Notes: a model not told the origin generated them from the sequence alone. 64,000 nucleotides of DNA from Pedobacter steynii (GCF_900103665.1 NZ_FNGY01000003.1:1-64000), one strand, 5' to 3'. Counted from the stretch's first letter, positions 41,847-50,812 are shown. Numbers and translations: made by a program.

Positions 41847-42359
41847 TTATTTTTTCTTTCCATACCTTTCTTCTGCGTCGTTGATGCTCTGTGACACAAG
41901 GGTTTTCATTTGCTCTGCAAGGCCCTTCAATTTGGGGATTTCTACGTAATCAGTCAGATAGACCACCTTTTTAGATTTCTTCTTATAATTGAACTGGATC
42001 ACATAGCGCAATACTTTCGAAGAATCCAGGTTCGTTCCCTGGTTGGCAATGATCTCCGGGAAATTCCAGAAACCAATTTCTGCCGCTTTGCTATGTAAAT
42101 ACAGCATGTCATTCGGCCGTAGTTTTACATTTGTTTTGATCACCGAGTCTTTCCCGTCCACATACTGATAATCCCCTGTTTTAGAATTATAAGTGTTCTC
42201 CAGATTATTCCCTAAGCCCCAACTAAAATCAATAGATTCGAATTCTGTCGACTTGAACGGTGCATTACGAAACATTGGCGTGTAATAAATGACACAATAG
42301 GCCAGGAAAGGGACGACAATGGTTAATAATAGGAAGATTTTCTTCGCTTTGCTACTCAT
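41847..42359 (-). CDS. Membrane-anchored protein of unknown function
   Basis: 170 residues: a short basic N-terminus, one membrane span or uncleaved signal (IFLLLTIVVPFLAYCVIYY, 8-26), then a soluble part outside the membrane of beta character ending in a charged helix (DAEERYGKKK). No motif recognised. It lies between the DAACS symporter and rplU, all on the minus strand. Confidence 0.6.
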   Translation of the reverse strand: MSSKAKKIFLLLTIVVPFLAYCVIYYTPMFRNAPFKSTEFESIDFSWGLGNNLENTYNSKTGDYQYVDGKDSVIKTNVKLRPNDMLYLHSKAAEIGFWNFPEIIANQGTNLDSSKVLRYVIQFNYKKKSKKVVYLTDYVEIPKLKGLAEQMKTLVSQSINDAEERYGKKK

Positions 42360-42397
42360 GTTATTTTATTGTTGTTAGTATAATATTCTTTTTAAGG

Positions 42398-43783
42398 CTA
42401 ATCCAGCGGCTCTGAGAGCTCTCCCTCCCACTTGCTCACTACCGCAGTAGCGATGCTGTTTCCGATCACGTTAGTTGCCGATCTTCCCATATCCAGTAAA
42501 GGATCGATGCCAATCAGTAAAGCCAGACCTGCTTCCGGGATATTGAAAGAAGCGATCGTTCCTGCGATCACCACAAGAGATGCTCTTGGCACACCTGCAA
42601 TTCCTTTGCTCGTTAACATCAGGATCAGCAACATAGAGACCTGTTGCTCAAAAGACAAATGAATGCCATAAGACTGTGCAATAAATAAGGAAGCAAATGT
42701 CATATATAACATAGAGCCGTCCAGGTTAAAAGAATAACCCAGGGGCAATACAAAACTTACAATTTTCTCTTTACAACCGAAACGTTCCAGCTGAAGCATC
42801 GTTTTTGGGTAAGCAGCTTCACTGCTCGCCGTACTGAAAGCCACCAACACCGGTTCTTTCATTCTGTTCATCAGGTTAAACACCCTGCTTTTGAGGATCG
42901 TAAAACCGATAAAAATCAACAGGATCCAGAGCAATAACATACTCGAATAGAACTCCCCGATAAACAGCGCATAGGTGGACAGGACAGTGAGCCCCTGTTT
43001 GGCCACAATGGCGGCCATCGCCCCAAACACCGCAAAAGGTGCAAAATTCATCACATACCCCGTTACTTTTAAGATCACATGCGCTACCGCATCAAAGAAT
43101 TTAATGATCACTTGTCCTTTTTCCCCTATCGCAGCGGTGGCTACCCCAAAGAATAAAGAGAAAACTACAATTTGCAGGATCTCATTGGTGGCCATCGCCT
43201 CCGTCATACTCTTAGGAACGATATGAGAGATGAAATCTTTAAGGGATACCGCCACTTTATGAATCCCGGTATCTGCATTACTCGGAGGCAAAGGCAGCTG
43301 CATCGCTTCGCCAGGCTTAAAGATGTTCACCATGATCATTCCCAGTACCAATGATAAAAGCGAGGCACTCATAAACCATAACATGGTTTTTCCGCCAATC
43401 CTTCCAACGGCCTTGATGTCCCCTACTTTGGCTACGCCTACTACAAGCGTAGAGAAAACCAGCGGTGCAACGATCATTTTAATCAGTCGCAGGAAAATGT
43501 CACTCAATAAGGTAAGCGGCTCCAGTTTTTTCTCTCTGACCTTTTCCGCTTCTACACGGGCCTTCTGGGCAGCAACCTTCTGAACGTTTAATTCTGCATA
43601 CTGAACAACAGTCGTGTCTTTCAGGTTGTTTAATTTGACCTCTATGCCTTTTATTCTGACCTCTGCTTTGGTAATGTCTCCATTATAGTCTTTAAATGAA
43701 TTTACATTTAAATAATACCCGAGAGCGATCCCTAATATTAAGGCAAGAAAAATGAAAAATGTTAACCTGTTGTTCTTTGACAT
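42398..43783 (-). CDS. Dicarboxylate/amino acid:cation symporter (DAACS) with large TM1-TM2 insert
   Basis: 461 residues. FSTASSEAAYPKTM (serine-rich HP1 loop) and NLDGSMLYMTFASLFIAQ (TM7 NxDG motif) place it in the GltP/DctA family that takes up glutamate, aspartate or C4-dicarboxylates with H+ or Na+. Between TM1 (10-24) and the conserved SDIFLRLIKMIVAPLVF there is a charged, helical insert of about 60 residues (27-88), which relatives mostly lack. Monocistronic. Confidence 0.9.
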   Translation of the reverse strand: MSKNNRLTFFIFLALILGIALGYYLNVNSFKDYNGDITKAEVRIKGIEVKLNNLKDTTVVQYAELNVQKVAAQKARVEAEKVREKKLEPLTLLSDIFLRLIKMIVAPLVFSTLVVGVAKVGDIKAVGRIGGKTMLWFMSASLLSLVLGMIMVNIFKPGEAMQLPLPPSNADTGIHKVAVSLKDFISHIVPKSMTEAMATNEILQIVVFSLFFGVATAAIGEKGQVIIKFFDAVAHVILKVTGYVMNFAPFAVFGAMAAIVAKQGLTVLSTYALFIGEFYSSMLLLWILLIFIGFTILKSRVFNLMNRMKEPVLVAFSTASSEAAYPKTMLQLERFGCKEKIVSFVLPLGYSFNLDGSMLYMTFASLFIAQSYGIHLSFEQQVSMLLILMLTSKGIAGVPRASLVVIAGTIASFNIPEAGLALLIGIDPLLDMGRSATNVIGNSIATAVVSKWEGELSEPLD

Positions 43784-43933
43784 CGTAAGCTTTTAAAGTA
43801 ATTGTACAGCCTGTAAAACTACAACAATTAAATTATTCTCTAAATATTATTGATAAAGGAACTAACTTTATACCTTGCATTTTGTAACAAATGGCCCCTG
43901 CCTATATCTAAACCAATAATAAAAAGACGCATA

Positions 43934-44431
43934 TTGAAAGAGAAAGACCTGTTATTTAAACAAATCTTTGACACTAACTCCAAGAAAATATTCCACCTAT
44001 GCTACGGGTATACCGGGGATGAGGATTCCGCCAATGATCTGCTCCAGGAAACCTTTTTAAAGGTTTGGCAAAACCTGGACAAATTCAGGAATAAGTCGCT
44101 GATCTCTACCTGGATTTACCGGATTGCCGTAAATACCTGCCTTACCTATTTAAGATCAGAAAAGCGACAGGCAAAAGATGAATTAACCGACAATATTATC
44201 GAAACCCGGCCTGAGGAATTTTCTGAAAAGAACGAACAGGTGGCCTTACTTTACAAGTCGATTTCTCAATTGGAAGAAAATGACCGTTTGATCATTACCA
44301 TGGTGCTGGATGAACTCCCTTACCATGAGATCGCGGAGATATCAGGGATTAGCGAGGGAAACCTAAGGGTAAAAATCCACCGCATTAAATTAAAACTTAC
44401 AGAATTATACAATCAGCATGCAAGAATTTGA
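43934..44431 (+). CDS. ECF-type RNA polymerase sigma factor
   Basis: About 165 residues from TTG 43934; there is no in-frame ATG before the conserved part, and a further TTG at 43850 would add 28 poor residues. Region 2 is seen in GYTGDEDSANDLLQETFLKVWQNL and STWIYRIAVNTCLTYLRSEKR, region 4 in LIITMVLDELPYHEIAEISGISEGNLRVKIHRIK. TACCTTGC at 43871-43878 with TTG at 43850-43852 (18-base spacing) may be the promoter. It overlaps the next gene by 14 bases. Confidence 0.9.
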   Translation: MKEKDLLFKQIFDTNSKKIFHLCYGYTGDEDSANDLLQETFLKVWQNLDKFRNKSLISTWIYRIAVNTCLTYLRSEKRQAKDELTDNIIETRPEEFSEKNEQVALLYKSISQLEENDRLIITMVLDELPYHEIAEISGISEGNLRVKIHRIKLKLTELYNQHARI

Positions 44432-45017
44432 TCATATACAATCGCTTTGGCAATCGCATTCTGTAGAGGTGAAGATCTCTTCAGATGAAATGTTGGCACA
44501 GGCAAAAAAGGAAGTAAGCTCCATCAGCAACAGATCGATACTTAACATTGCAGGAATGGTCACCTCTTTTGTCGCTGTTGGCAGTCTATGTCTTTTCATC
44601 AACTTTCAGTCCTGGACTACCTATGCCGGAATAATGATTGTTCTGCTGGCTATTGCCGCATTGACCATCATTTTAATTCAGGGACACCGCCTGATTTCCA
44701 GAAATGATTTCACGACACATCCCAACGAATTTCTGGTGAGCCTGAAACAATACCAGCTGAGCAGGTTTAGCCTTTACAACAAAATGTACTGGATCTATGC
44801 AGTTGCCCTGACACTGGGCGTTGGGTTATACCTCATCGAAGTGGTGACTTATATGGAACTATGGGCACAGATCCTCATCGTCCTCTTTTCGTTTTTATGG
44901 ATGATCTTTTGTTCCACTTTAGTCCGCAAGGCAGTCATCAAAAAAGACAGGGAAAGAATCGCCCTGCTGATTGAAAAGTTCGAAAGACTTGGAAGTCAGT
45001 TCAAAACACAGTCTTAA
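44418..45017 (+). CDS. Four-helix membrane protein coupled to the sigma factor
   Basis: 199 residues: a soluble N-terminus of about 45 residues (QEFDHIQSLWQSHSVEVK), then spans at about 43-63, 67-88, 122-140 and 146-167 and a charged C-terminal helix. The 14-base overlap with the sigma gene points to an anti-sigma role, with the N-terminus as the sigma-binding part, though no standard FecR or ZAS motif (HxxxCxxC) is seen. Confidence 0.65.
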   Translation: MQEFDHIQSLWQSHSVEVKISSDEMLAQAKKEVSSISNRSILNIAGMVTSFVAVGSLCLFINFQSWTTYAGIMIVLLAIAALTIILIQGHRLISRNDFTTHPNEFLVSLKQYQLSRFSLYNKMYWIYAVALTLGVGLYLIEVVTYMELWAQILIVLFSFLWMIFCSTLVRKAVIKKDRERIALLIEKFERLGSQFKTQS

Positions 45018-45038
45018 ATCAGAAAAACAATTTAATAC

Positions 45039-45066
45039 AAAAGAGAAACTTCAGGGTTTCTCTTTT
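45039..45066 (+). terminator. Terminator of the sigma operon
   Basis: AAAAGAGAAAC and GTTTCTCTTTT pair perfectly around a 6-base loop, ending in T-rich sequence, 22 bases after the stop codon. Confidence 0.85.
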
Positions 45067-45136
45067 CTGTTTTATATGTTTTTTTTTAAATCCTGCATGA
45101 TCCATAGGGGACTAACCCGGCGACCCCGGGTTATAA

Positions 45137-45170
45137 AAAAAGTCATCTTCCTAATCGGAGATGACTTTTT
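45137..45170. terminator. Second bidirectional terminator with GC hairpin upstream
   Basis: AAAAAGTCATCT and AGATGACTTTTT pair perfectly around a 10-base loop. Just before it, AACCCGG (45114-45120) and CCGGGTT (45126-45132) form a GC-rich hairpin. It probably serves the convergent NTF2-like gene or backs up the first terminator. Confidence 0.8.
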
Positions 45171-45273
45171 ACTATTAACTAACCCAAATCTAATTCATCC
45201 GAACTTATATGTGGATCATCCTGCTACAAATATAGCCTCCATCATCCCCCTGCGATAGGCGAAAATCACCAAT

Positions 45274-45723
45274 CTAGCGGTTTTCGTTAAATTTATTTAC
45301 TTGTGTAACTTGCCAAAGTCCCTGCTCATTCTTTTCAATCGTCAGGAAATTACGTTGTAAAAATGTAGGGAATTTAAAATCAACACGTACCATCACCACA
45401 TTCCCGCTGCTCGATAAAACTTCGTAATCTGAATCGCAGTTAAGGTCTGTTGGTCCCATTTTTTTGTAGAATGCCAATAAATCTGCTTTGTGCTGCTTCT
45501 GCGCTTTTTTTCCATTGCAGAAACTGACGAAGGCATCCTCACTCATCACCTGGTCAAACAGCTTCGCATCCGTATGCAGATTAGCATCAATGAAAGCGCC
45601 AACTACATCAACTGGTTTGCTGTTTAGATTCTTCTTTGGGGGGCGGTCTTCAAAAGACTTACCGAAGGCGAAAGTGCAACCAATACACAGTATTGCCATG
45701 CACATTGTTAGCTTGTGTTTCAT
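45274..45723 (-). CDS. Secreted NTF2-like (nuclear transport factor 2 fold) protein
   Basis: 149 residues with a signal peptide (to about residue 21, FAFG) and a cone-shaped alpha+beta domain of the putative lumazine-binding or DUF4440 type: VVGAFIDANLHTDAKLFDQVMSEDAFVSF and LTIEKNEQGLWQVTQVN. No catalytic residues can be named. Monocistronic. Confidence 0.72.
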   Translation of the reverse strand: MKHKLTMCMAILCIGCTFAFGKSFEDRPPKKNLNSKPVDVVGAFIDANLHTDAKLFDQVMSEDAFVSFCNGKKAQKQHKADLLAFYKKMGPTDLNCDSDYEVLSSSGNVVMVRVDFKFPTFLQRNFLTIEKNEQGLWQVTQVNKFNENR

Positions 45724-45813
45724 GAGATATTTTTTTTTATTAAAGTTCAGATAAACAACTGAATATCAATATGCTAAAAACACTTTTAGCCAGAAGAAAT
45801 GGTAATAAAAAGG

Positions 45814-46671
45814 TTACCTGTACTGTCCCGGAGTTACCTGAAAAGAGTTCCTGAACAGACGGATAAATGAGCTTGGGCATTCGAAACCAACAATATCTAC
45901 AATTTCATTGATCGGGTAATCCGTATTGCGCAGAAAATATTTCGCCTGCTGCAATCTGATGCTCGTTAAAAACTGATGTGGTGATTGCTGGTAAGCCTGT
46001 TTAAAAGTACGAAGGAAATGATTTACAGACAGGCAGGCAATTCTGGCAATATCTTCCAGACAGATATTTTTATTGTAATTGCTGATGATGTAATCCCTGG
46101 CAATGGAGAGTCTTCTTAAGATTTCAGATTTGGTGGTATGGCTGAGGAATTTCAGGGAAGCTTCTCTGTTGATCACCTCAGAATGATAAATCTCATAATA
46201 ATTGATTAGGCAATGTTCGAGGTAACTGCTTAGCATCAAAGCATCGGTACTTCCCTGGTCGATGTGTTTTTTCAAATGCAGCATGTTAAACTTCATATTT
46301 CCCTGCAAAGGATAAATGGCCTCTACAAAAACCGGTGCTTCTTTCCTGTAATTTTCAGGATCATCCAGGAGGATGCTATCGCCCGCCGTTCTTGAATATT
46401 CAAAATCACTCACAAAATCAGGATCGAACAACACCGACATAGAGCGGACTTTCGACGGAGAGTTGATCCTTTTAGTATAAGCAGTTTGCTGGTTAAAAAA
46501 GATGAAGTTTTCGGAGAAAAGGGTCAGGTCACGTCCGGAAGCCGTATAATCGGCAGATCCGCTAAAGATCATGTCAATGGCGTACCTGCCGGAAATTTCC
46601 GGATGAAAAGAATCATAGGCAGATTCAATTATGACTTCATTTTTGTTGACCAGTGTTCTCTGATACTTCAT
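45814..46671 (-). CDS. AraC family transcriptional regulator
   Basis: 285 residues from ATG 46671; the frame is open further up to 46833 but there it overlaps the VOC gene. Residues 1-175 are a cupin-like ligand domain, and 185-285 hold the two HTH motifs (ICLEDIARIACLSVNHFLRTFKQ and INEIVDIVGFECPSSFIRLFRNSF) ending VTPGQYR. It lies 11 bases after the VOC gene and may regulate it. Confidence 0.9.
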   Translation of the reverse strand: MKYQRTLVNKNEVIIESAYDSFHPEISGRYAIDMIFSGSADYTASGRDLTLFSENFIFFNQQTAYTKRINSPSKVRSMSVLFDPDFVSDFEYSRTAGDSILLDDPENYRKEAPVFVEAIYPLQGNMKFNMLHLKKHIDQGSTDALMLSSYLEHCLINYYEIYHSEVINREASLKFLSHTTKSEILRRLSIARDYIISNYNKNICLEDIARIACLSVNHFLRTFKQAYQQSPHQFLTSIRLQQAKYFLRNTDYPINEIVDIVGFECPSSFIRLFRNSFQVTPGQYR

Positions 46672-46682
46672 CTCTTCTTTAA

Positions 46683-47045
46683 TTAGGCATCGGTATAATC
46701 TCTCTCTTCCAATAATACAAACCTGTTGCCGCAGGGATCCGGAAATTCGATGGCCACCCCATCTGCCCTGTAAACAGGCTCCGTTAAACCATCCACCCGT
46801 CCTGCTTTGAGCCGGTGATGGTCTCTCAGACAATCATCCGTATATAAAACAACCGGAGCGGTTTCCAATTCTTCATTTTGCAGCAACATTAGAAAATCAC
46901 CATTGAACATTTCCAATACCGCACAATCTCTCCCTGGGATGTTCAATTCTTCCTGTTTTTTCAACCCGACCTTTTTCATAAAGAAATCCAGCGAACTTCT
47001 GATGTCCGTCACATAGACTACTTTATATTTTTGTTCGAAATCCAT
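46683..47045 (-). CDS. VOC (glyoxalase/bleomycin resistance) family protein
   Basis: 120 residues with the VOC repeat: YKVVYVTDIRSSLDFFMKKVGL at the N-terminus and VAIEFPDPCGNRFVLLE at the C-terminus, where the Glu of the metal site is expected. The role is unknown; many are small-molecule binders or resistance proteins. First gene of a two-gene unit with the AraC regulator. Confidence 0.82.
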   Translation of the reverse strand: MDFEQKYKVVYVTDIRSSLDFFMKKVGLKKQEELNIPGRDCAVLEMFNGDFLMLLQNEELETAPVVLYTDDCLRDHHRLKAGRVDGLTEPVYRADGVAIEFPDPCGNRFVLLEERDYTDA

Positions 47046-47088
47046 AGTAAAAAACCTGCGAAGATGAGTTCTTTTGTAAATTATTTAA

Positions 47089-47096
47089 CAAAATTA
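47089..47096 (-). promoter_or_regulatory. Candidate -7 element of the VOC-AraC unit
   Basis: On the minus strand TAATTTTG, a perfect TAnnTTTG, about 44 bases before the VOC start. No -33 TTG at 20 bases. The paired palindromes at 47120-47175 lie just upstream. Confidence 0.45.
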
Positions 47097-47119
47097 ACAT
47101 TGCTGAATCACTGTCTGTT

Positions 47120-47175
47120 CCCCCCTCAGGGGGTATATTTCATTTTCCACAAAATATCACCCCTTAAGGGGTATT
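47120..47175. promoter_or_regulatory. Two GC-rich palindromes in the divergent VOC / sensor-kinase promoter
   Basis: CCCCCTCAGGGGG (47121-47133) and ACCCCTTAAGGGGT (47159-47172) are perfect palindromes centred about 38 bases apart in otherwise AT-rich DNA, each followed by TAT and T-rich sequence. The second has the 7-2-7 form (heptamers cACCCCT and AGGGGTa) used by NarL-type regulators such as the one encoded downstream. Confidence 0.6.
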
Positions 47176-47234
47176 TTTTAATTGTGCAGGGATAAATATA
47201 TTTACACTGGTTTAAACTCTGAATTCCCACCAAA

Positions 47235-50150
47235 TTGCATTACAAAAAGATTATTTTCATTGGATTACTTCTGCTGTTTAACAGTTTATACAGTTTTTCG
47301 CAGCGCTATAACTTCCGTCAGTACGACATTGAAGACGGCTTAACGCAATCACAGGTTACGGCCATTACTCAGGACAGCAAGCGCAGGTTATGGGTCACTA
47401 CCCTTGGTGGGGTCAGCTGTTTTAATGGAAAGCAATTCTGTAGTTATACCAAGACGAATGGTTTAAACAACAATTTTACCCTGGCGCTTAGCCTGAATAA
47501 AAATGATGAAATATGGGTTGGAACTGCCTGGGGAATTTCCAAATTTAACGGACAGAAATTCAACAATTATAAACAGACTAAGGAATGGGTAGGAAAACTG
47601 GTCACCAGTCATGAGGGAATCGTATATGGGCTCAGCTCAACAAAACTCTTCAAGACCAGTGAAACCGGAACCGAGTTCCTGAACATCAGTCCGGAGGCCG
47701 ACGATAATGTAACCGCATTAAGGGTAGATGACAATGGAAAAGTAGCCATTGCCGTACTCAGAAAGGGCATTTTCTATCTGGAAAATGAAAAATGGAGACC
47801 ACACCCCCTCAATGATCAGTTAAAGAACTTATACATTACCGATTTTTTCAGCGACAGGTTTCACCGGAACAAATTATGGTTTCTGACTAGTGAGGGACTT
47901 TTTGCCGCAGAAAACAGCAAGATATCTCAATACGTTTCTGGAAAATTCAAAGTAATAGAACAGGATTCAAAAAGCAATATCTGGATTGGTGCTGCAAACG
48001 GGGCCTATTACCTGACAGATACTGCGCTGATTCATTTCAACGGAAAGAACGGGTTCAGCAACAACATGGTGAATGCCATTTTTAAGGATGCAGAGAACAA
48101 CATCTGGCTGGCTACAGATGGCACCGGATTATTTAAATTTGTTGACCGCAGCTATGTCATTTTTGATGAGTCCCAGGGATTGAGGAGTAAGATCGTCATG
48201 AGTCTGGCCAAAGGCCCTTCAGCGGACGAAATATGGATGGGCACCTATGGTGGTCTGTTTCAATATAAAGAAGGTCAGATCAAAGAGATCAGCATTCCTT
48301 CCAATATGGAAAGCAGCAGGAACATCAACTTCCTGTACAATGACCGGGCGAAAAACATCTGGATAGGAACCGTATATGGTGGCCTCTGGAGGTACAACGG
48401 CAAGCGCATGGAGCAAATGGTCAAAGACCAGCATGCGATAGCTTACAACACCATTCTGGAAGACAGCCGTGGCCAGATCTGGTTATCGACCAATGCCGGC
48501 TGTTTTCTATTGGATCAGCGGCGTAAACAATTGAAATGGATTGGCAAACAATTTGGCAGTACGCTATTGGAAACGTACCAGGGGGAAATCCTGGTCGGAA
48601 CACAGGATGGCGCCTATCTGATCAATTCCAAACATGAAATCTCCCAGCTCAAACTTCCTCAGCTGGCAGGGTCCAGCATCCTTTGCATGTCTAAATCAGC
48701 AGGTTCCGTTCTTTTCGGAACCTCAGATAATGGGGTGCTGGTATGGAACCCGAAAACAGGAAAGACCAGGGCCATCAATACCCGTGATGGATTAGCCTCA
48801 GATCACATTTACAGCATGCTTGCCGACGACCAGGGCATCATCTGGGTGGGAACAGGGAAAGGCATCAATAAGATCAACAGCAGTGATTTCAGCGTGATCA
48901 AAAATAACAATGAACAGGCATTACTCGTAGAGTGCAATCAAAATGCGATTCTTCAGGATCAAAACAAAGTCTGGATTGGCACGACCAAGGGGGCCATTGT
49001 TTACAACAGTGCTTCCTATATTCCAAAATCCGGCAAACCCTATATCTACATTAATTCTGTGACGGCCTTTGCACAAAACAGGGGAAATCAGCAAAAGCAA
49101 CAAACAACTTTTAAAGCAGAAGACCTGGGCGGGATCATCACACTCCCCTACCAGCAAAACAATATTATCGTCAATTTTACAGGCATTTTCCTAACCAATC
49201 CGGACGGATTACTCTACCAATACCGCTTAATCGGACTGGATGCCAAGTTTAGTGAGACCATCAGCAATACCTCCATGAACTTTACTTCTGTTCCTCCGGG
49301 CAGGTATACCTTTCAGGTAAAGGCCATTACAAAGAGCGGCACTTCTTCCCTCAATGCGGCCTCTTTTACTTTTGAAATTACTCCCCCCTATTATCAGACC
49401 GGTGTATTCAGATTGTTTATCTTTGTGCTCATTGTCCTGCTCATTCTTCTGGCCGTTTATATCATCATCAACCTGAAAGAACGTAAGCGGAAACTGAGGT
49501 TAAAGATCAAGCTGGAAGAGCAGTTTAAGGTGAGAAAACAGACTGCTGAAGATTTTCATGACGATCTTGGTAACAAACTGACCCGTATCTCCGTCTTATC
49601 AGAAGTATTGAGCAGTATGATTGATGAGAAAGATACTGAAAAGAGGAATATCATCTCAAAGATCAACGACAATGTGAATGAATTATATAGGGGTACCAAG
49701 GATATATTATGGTCGTTAAATCCTAAAAACGATAAGTTGAGCGAATTGCTGGAGCACATCCGGGAATTCGGAAAGGAGATGTTTAACAGCACTCCGATCC
49801 GGTTTGAAGATCACATTCATTTGAATCATCATGACGGAAAACTACCGTTAGACATGAGCAGGAACCTGCTGATGATCTTTAAGGAAGCGATACACAACAC
49901 GCTGAAACATTCCAGAGCCGGAGTGGTTATTTTTTCAGCAACAGTGCAGGATGGGGTGCTCGAAATCGGGGTTAAAGACGATGGACAAGGACTTGATGCT
50001 GCAGCCTCCATGGATGGGCATGGAATAAACAATATGAACGTGAGAGCACAGAGAATCAACGCAAAACTAAATATCAATTCGGATCAGTCCGGTACAGAGA
50101 TCATGCTAAGGGTTAATCTTTCCACGCTAATGCGCGCTACAAATGTATAG
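47235..50150 (+). CDS. Propeller-domain sensor histidine kinase (Reg_prop, Y_Y_Y, HisKA_3)
   Basis: 971 residues from TTG 47235; no ATG is near, and the following residues form a signal peptide (to YSFSQ, about 22). Residues 25-620 contain about a dozen two-component propeller repeats (GLTQSQVTAITQD..LWVTTLGG, IWVGTAWGISKFNG type) forming two beta-propellers; 640-715 is the Y_Y_Y domain (LYQYRLIGLD, VPPGRYTFQVKA); one membrane span at about 722-746; HisKA_3 with DFHDDLGNKLTRIS (phospho-acceptor His); then HATPase_c with N-box FKEAIHNTLKHS and DDGQG. It senses an unknown ligand outside the inner membrane and signals to the regulator that overlaps it by 8 bases. Confidence 0.92.
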   Translation: MHYKKIIFIGLLLLFNSLYSFSQRYNFRQYDIEDGLTQSQVTAITQDSKRRLWVTTLGGVSCFNGKQFCSYTKTNGLNNNFTLALSLNKNDEIWVGTAWGISKFNGQKFNNYKQTKEWVGKLVTSHEGIVYGLSSTKLFKTSETGTEFLNISPEADDNVTALRVDDNGKVAIAVLRKGIFYLENEKWRPHPLNDQLKNLYITDFFSDRFHRNKLWFLTSEGLFAAENSKISQYVSGKFKVIEQDSKSNIWIGAANGAYYLTDTALIHFNGKNGFSNNMVNAIFKDAENNIWLATDGTGLFKFVDRSYVIFDESQGLRSKIVMSLAKGPSADEIWMGTYGGLFQYKEGQIKEISIPSNMESSRNINFLYNDRAKNIWIGTVYGGLWRYNGKRMEQMVKDQHAIAYNTILEDSRGQIWLSTNAGCFLLDQRRKQLKWIGKQFGSTLLETYQGEILVGTQDGAYLINSKHEISQLKLPQLAGSSILCMSKSAGSVLFGTSDNGVLVWNPKTGKTRAINTRDGLASDHIYSMLADDQGIIWVGTGKGINKINSSDFSVIKNNNEQALLVECNQNAILQDQNKVWIGTTKGAIVYNSASYIPKSGKPYIYINSVTAFAQNRGNQQKQQTTFKAEDLGGIITLPYQQNNIIVNFTGIFLTNPDGLLYQYRLIGLDAKFSETISNTSMNFTSVPPGRYTFQVKAITKSGTSSLNAASFTFEITPPYYQTGVFRLFIFVLIVLLILLAVYIIINLKERKRKLRLKIKLEEQFKVRKQTAEDFHDDLGNKLTRISVLSEVLSSMIDEKDTEKRNIISKINDNVNELYRGTKDILWSLNPKNDKLSELLEHIREFGKEMFNSTPIRFEDHIHLNHHDGKLPLDMSRNLLMIFKEAIHNTLKHSRAGVVIFSATVQDGVLEIGVKDDGQGLDAAASMDGHGINNMNVRAQRINAKLNINSDQSGTEIMLRVNLSTLMRATNV

Positions 50151-50775
50151 TCAGCCGGAACCAAGAATCGTGATCATCGAAGACGACCAGACTATCCGGG
50201 AGGGTTATGCTTATTTAATTAACCATACCTCCCCTTATACGGTGGTGGCGACCTATCCATCTTTTGATTCGGCAAGAAATAAAATTGGCAGGGACAATCC
50301 TGATGTCATCATACTGGATATTCAGCTTCCCGGAACGAATGGTATTGATGCCTTACCGATCCTCAAAAAATTACTGCCGGATGTTTACATTATTATGCTT
50401 ACGGTTTATGAAACTGAAAAGACCATTCTTGATGCCCTGGCAAATGGTGCTTCCGGTTATTTCACTAAGAATACGCCTACAGCCAAATTGATTGAAGCCA
50501 TCAGGGATGTGGTTCAGGGTGGTGGCCCGATGAGTCCTGATGTGGCTAAAACAGTGATCCTTTCTTTACAAAGAAATCCGGATTCCCCGCTCACCAAAAG
50601 GGAGACCCAAATCCTGGAACTGATGACCACGGGTAAAGACCGCGGACAGATTGCAAAAGAGTTGTTCATCGAAATAGAAACGGTGAGAACCCATACTAAA
50701 AATATTTACAGCAAGCTCAATGTGAATTCAAAGTCCGAAGCCATACAGGTTGCAAAAGACAAAAGGCTGGTTTAA
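50143..50775 (+). CDS. NarL/LuxR family response regulator
   Basis: 210 residues. Receiver: VIIEDDQTIREG (acidic pair), VIILDIQLPGTNG (phospho-acceptor Asp), IIMLTVYE and TKNT (Lys). C-terminal LuxR-type HTH: LTKRETQILELMTTGKDRGQIAKEL and ETVRTHTKNIYSKLNV. Start overlaps the kinase gene by 8 bases, so the two form one two-component system. The palindromes ahead of the operon are candidate binding sites. Confidence 0.95.
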   Translation: MYSQPEPRIVIIEDDQTIREGYAYLINHTSPYTVVATYPSFDSARNKIGRDNPDVIILDIQLPGTNGIDALPILKKLLPDVYIIMLTVYETEKTILDALANGASGYFTKNTPTAKLIEAIRDVVQGGGPMSPDVAKTVILSLQRNPDSPLTKRETQILELMTTGKDRGQIAKELFIEIETVRTHTKNIYSKLNVNSKSEAIQVAKDKRLV

Positions 50776-50788
50776 AAACCAGCCTTTT
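50761..50788 (+). terminator. Terminator overlapping the end of the response regulator
   Basis: AAAAGGCTGGTTT (50761-50773) pairs with AAACCAGCCTTTT (50776-50788). The left arm covers the last codons (KRLV) and the stop codon is in the loop. Confidence 0.85.
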
Positions 50789-50812
50789 GTTGTGATCTTT
50801 CCGGAAACCGGC

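Noticed and set aside
45100..45136. GC-rich hairpin near 45114-45132 as the end of a tRNA
   Set aside because: There is no cloverleaf, no GTTC-type T-loop and no acceptor partner; it is a simple hairpin between two terminators.
46672..46833. N-terminal extension of the AraC regulator
   Set aside because: It lies over the VOC gene in another frame and has no regulator-like content; ATG 46671 gives the normal length.
47101..47180. The two C/G palindromes as tandem terminators
   Set aside because: They lie between divergent genes where no transcript ends, and the first has no T-run; operator sites fit better.
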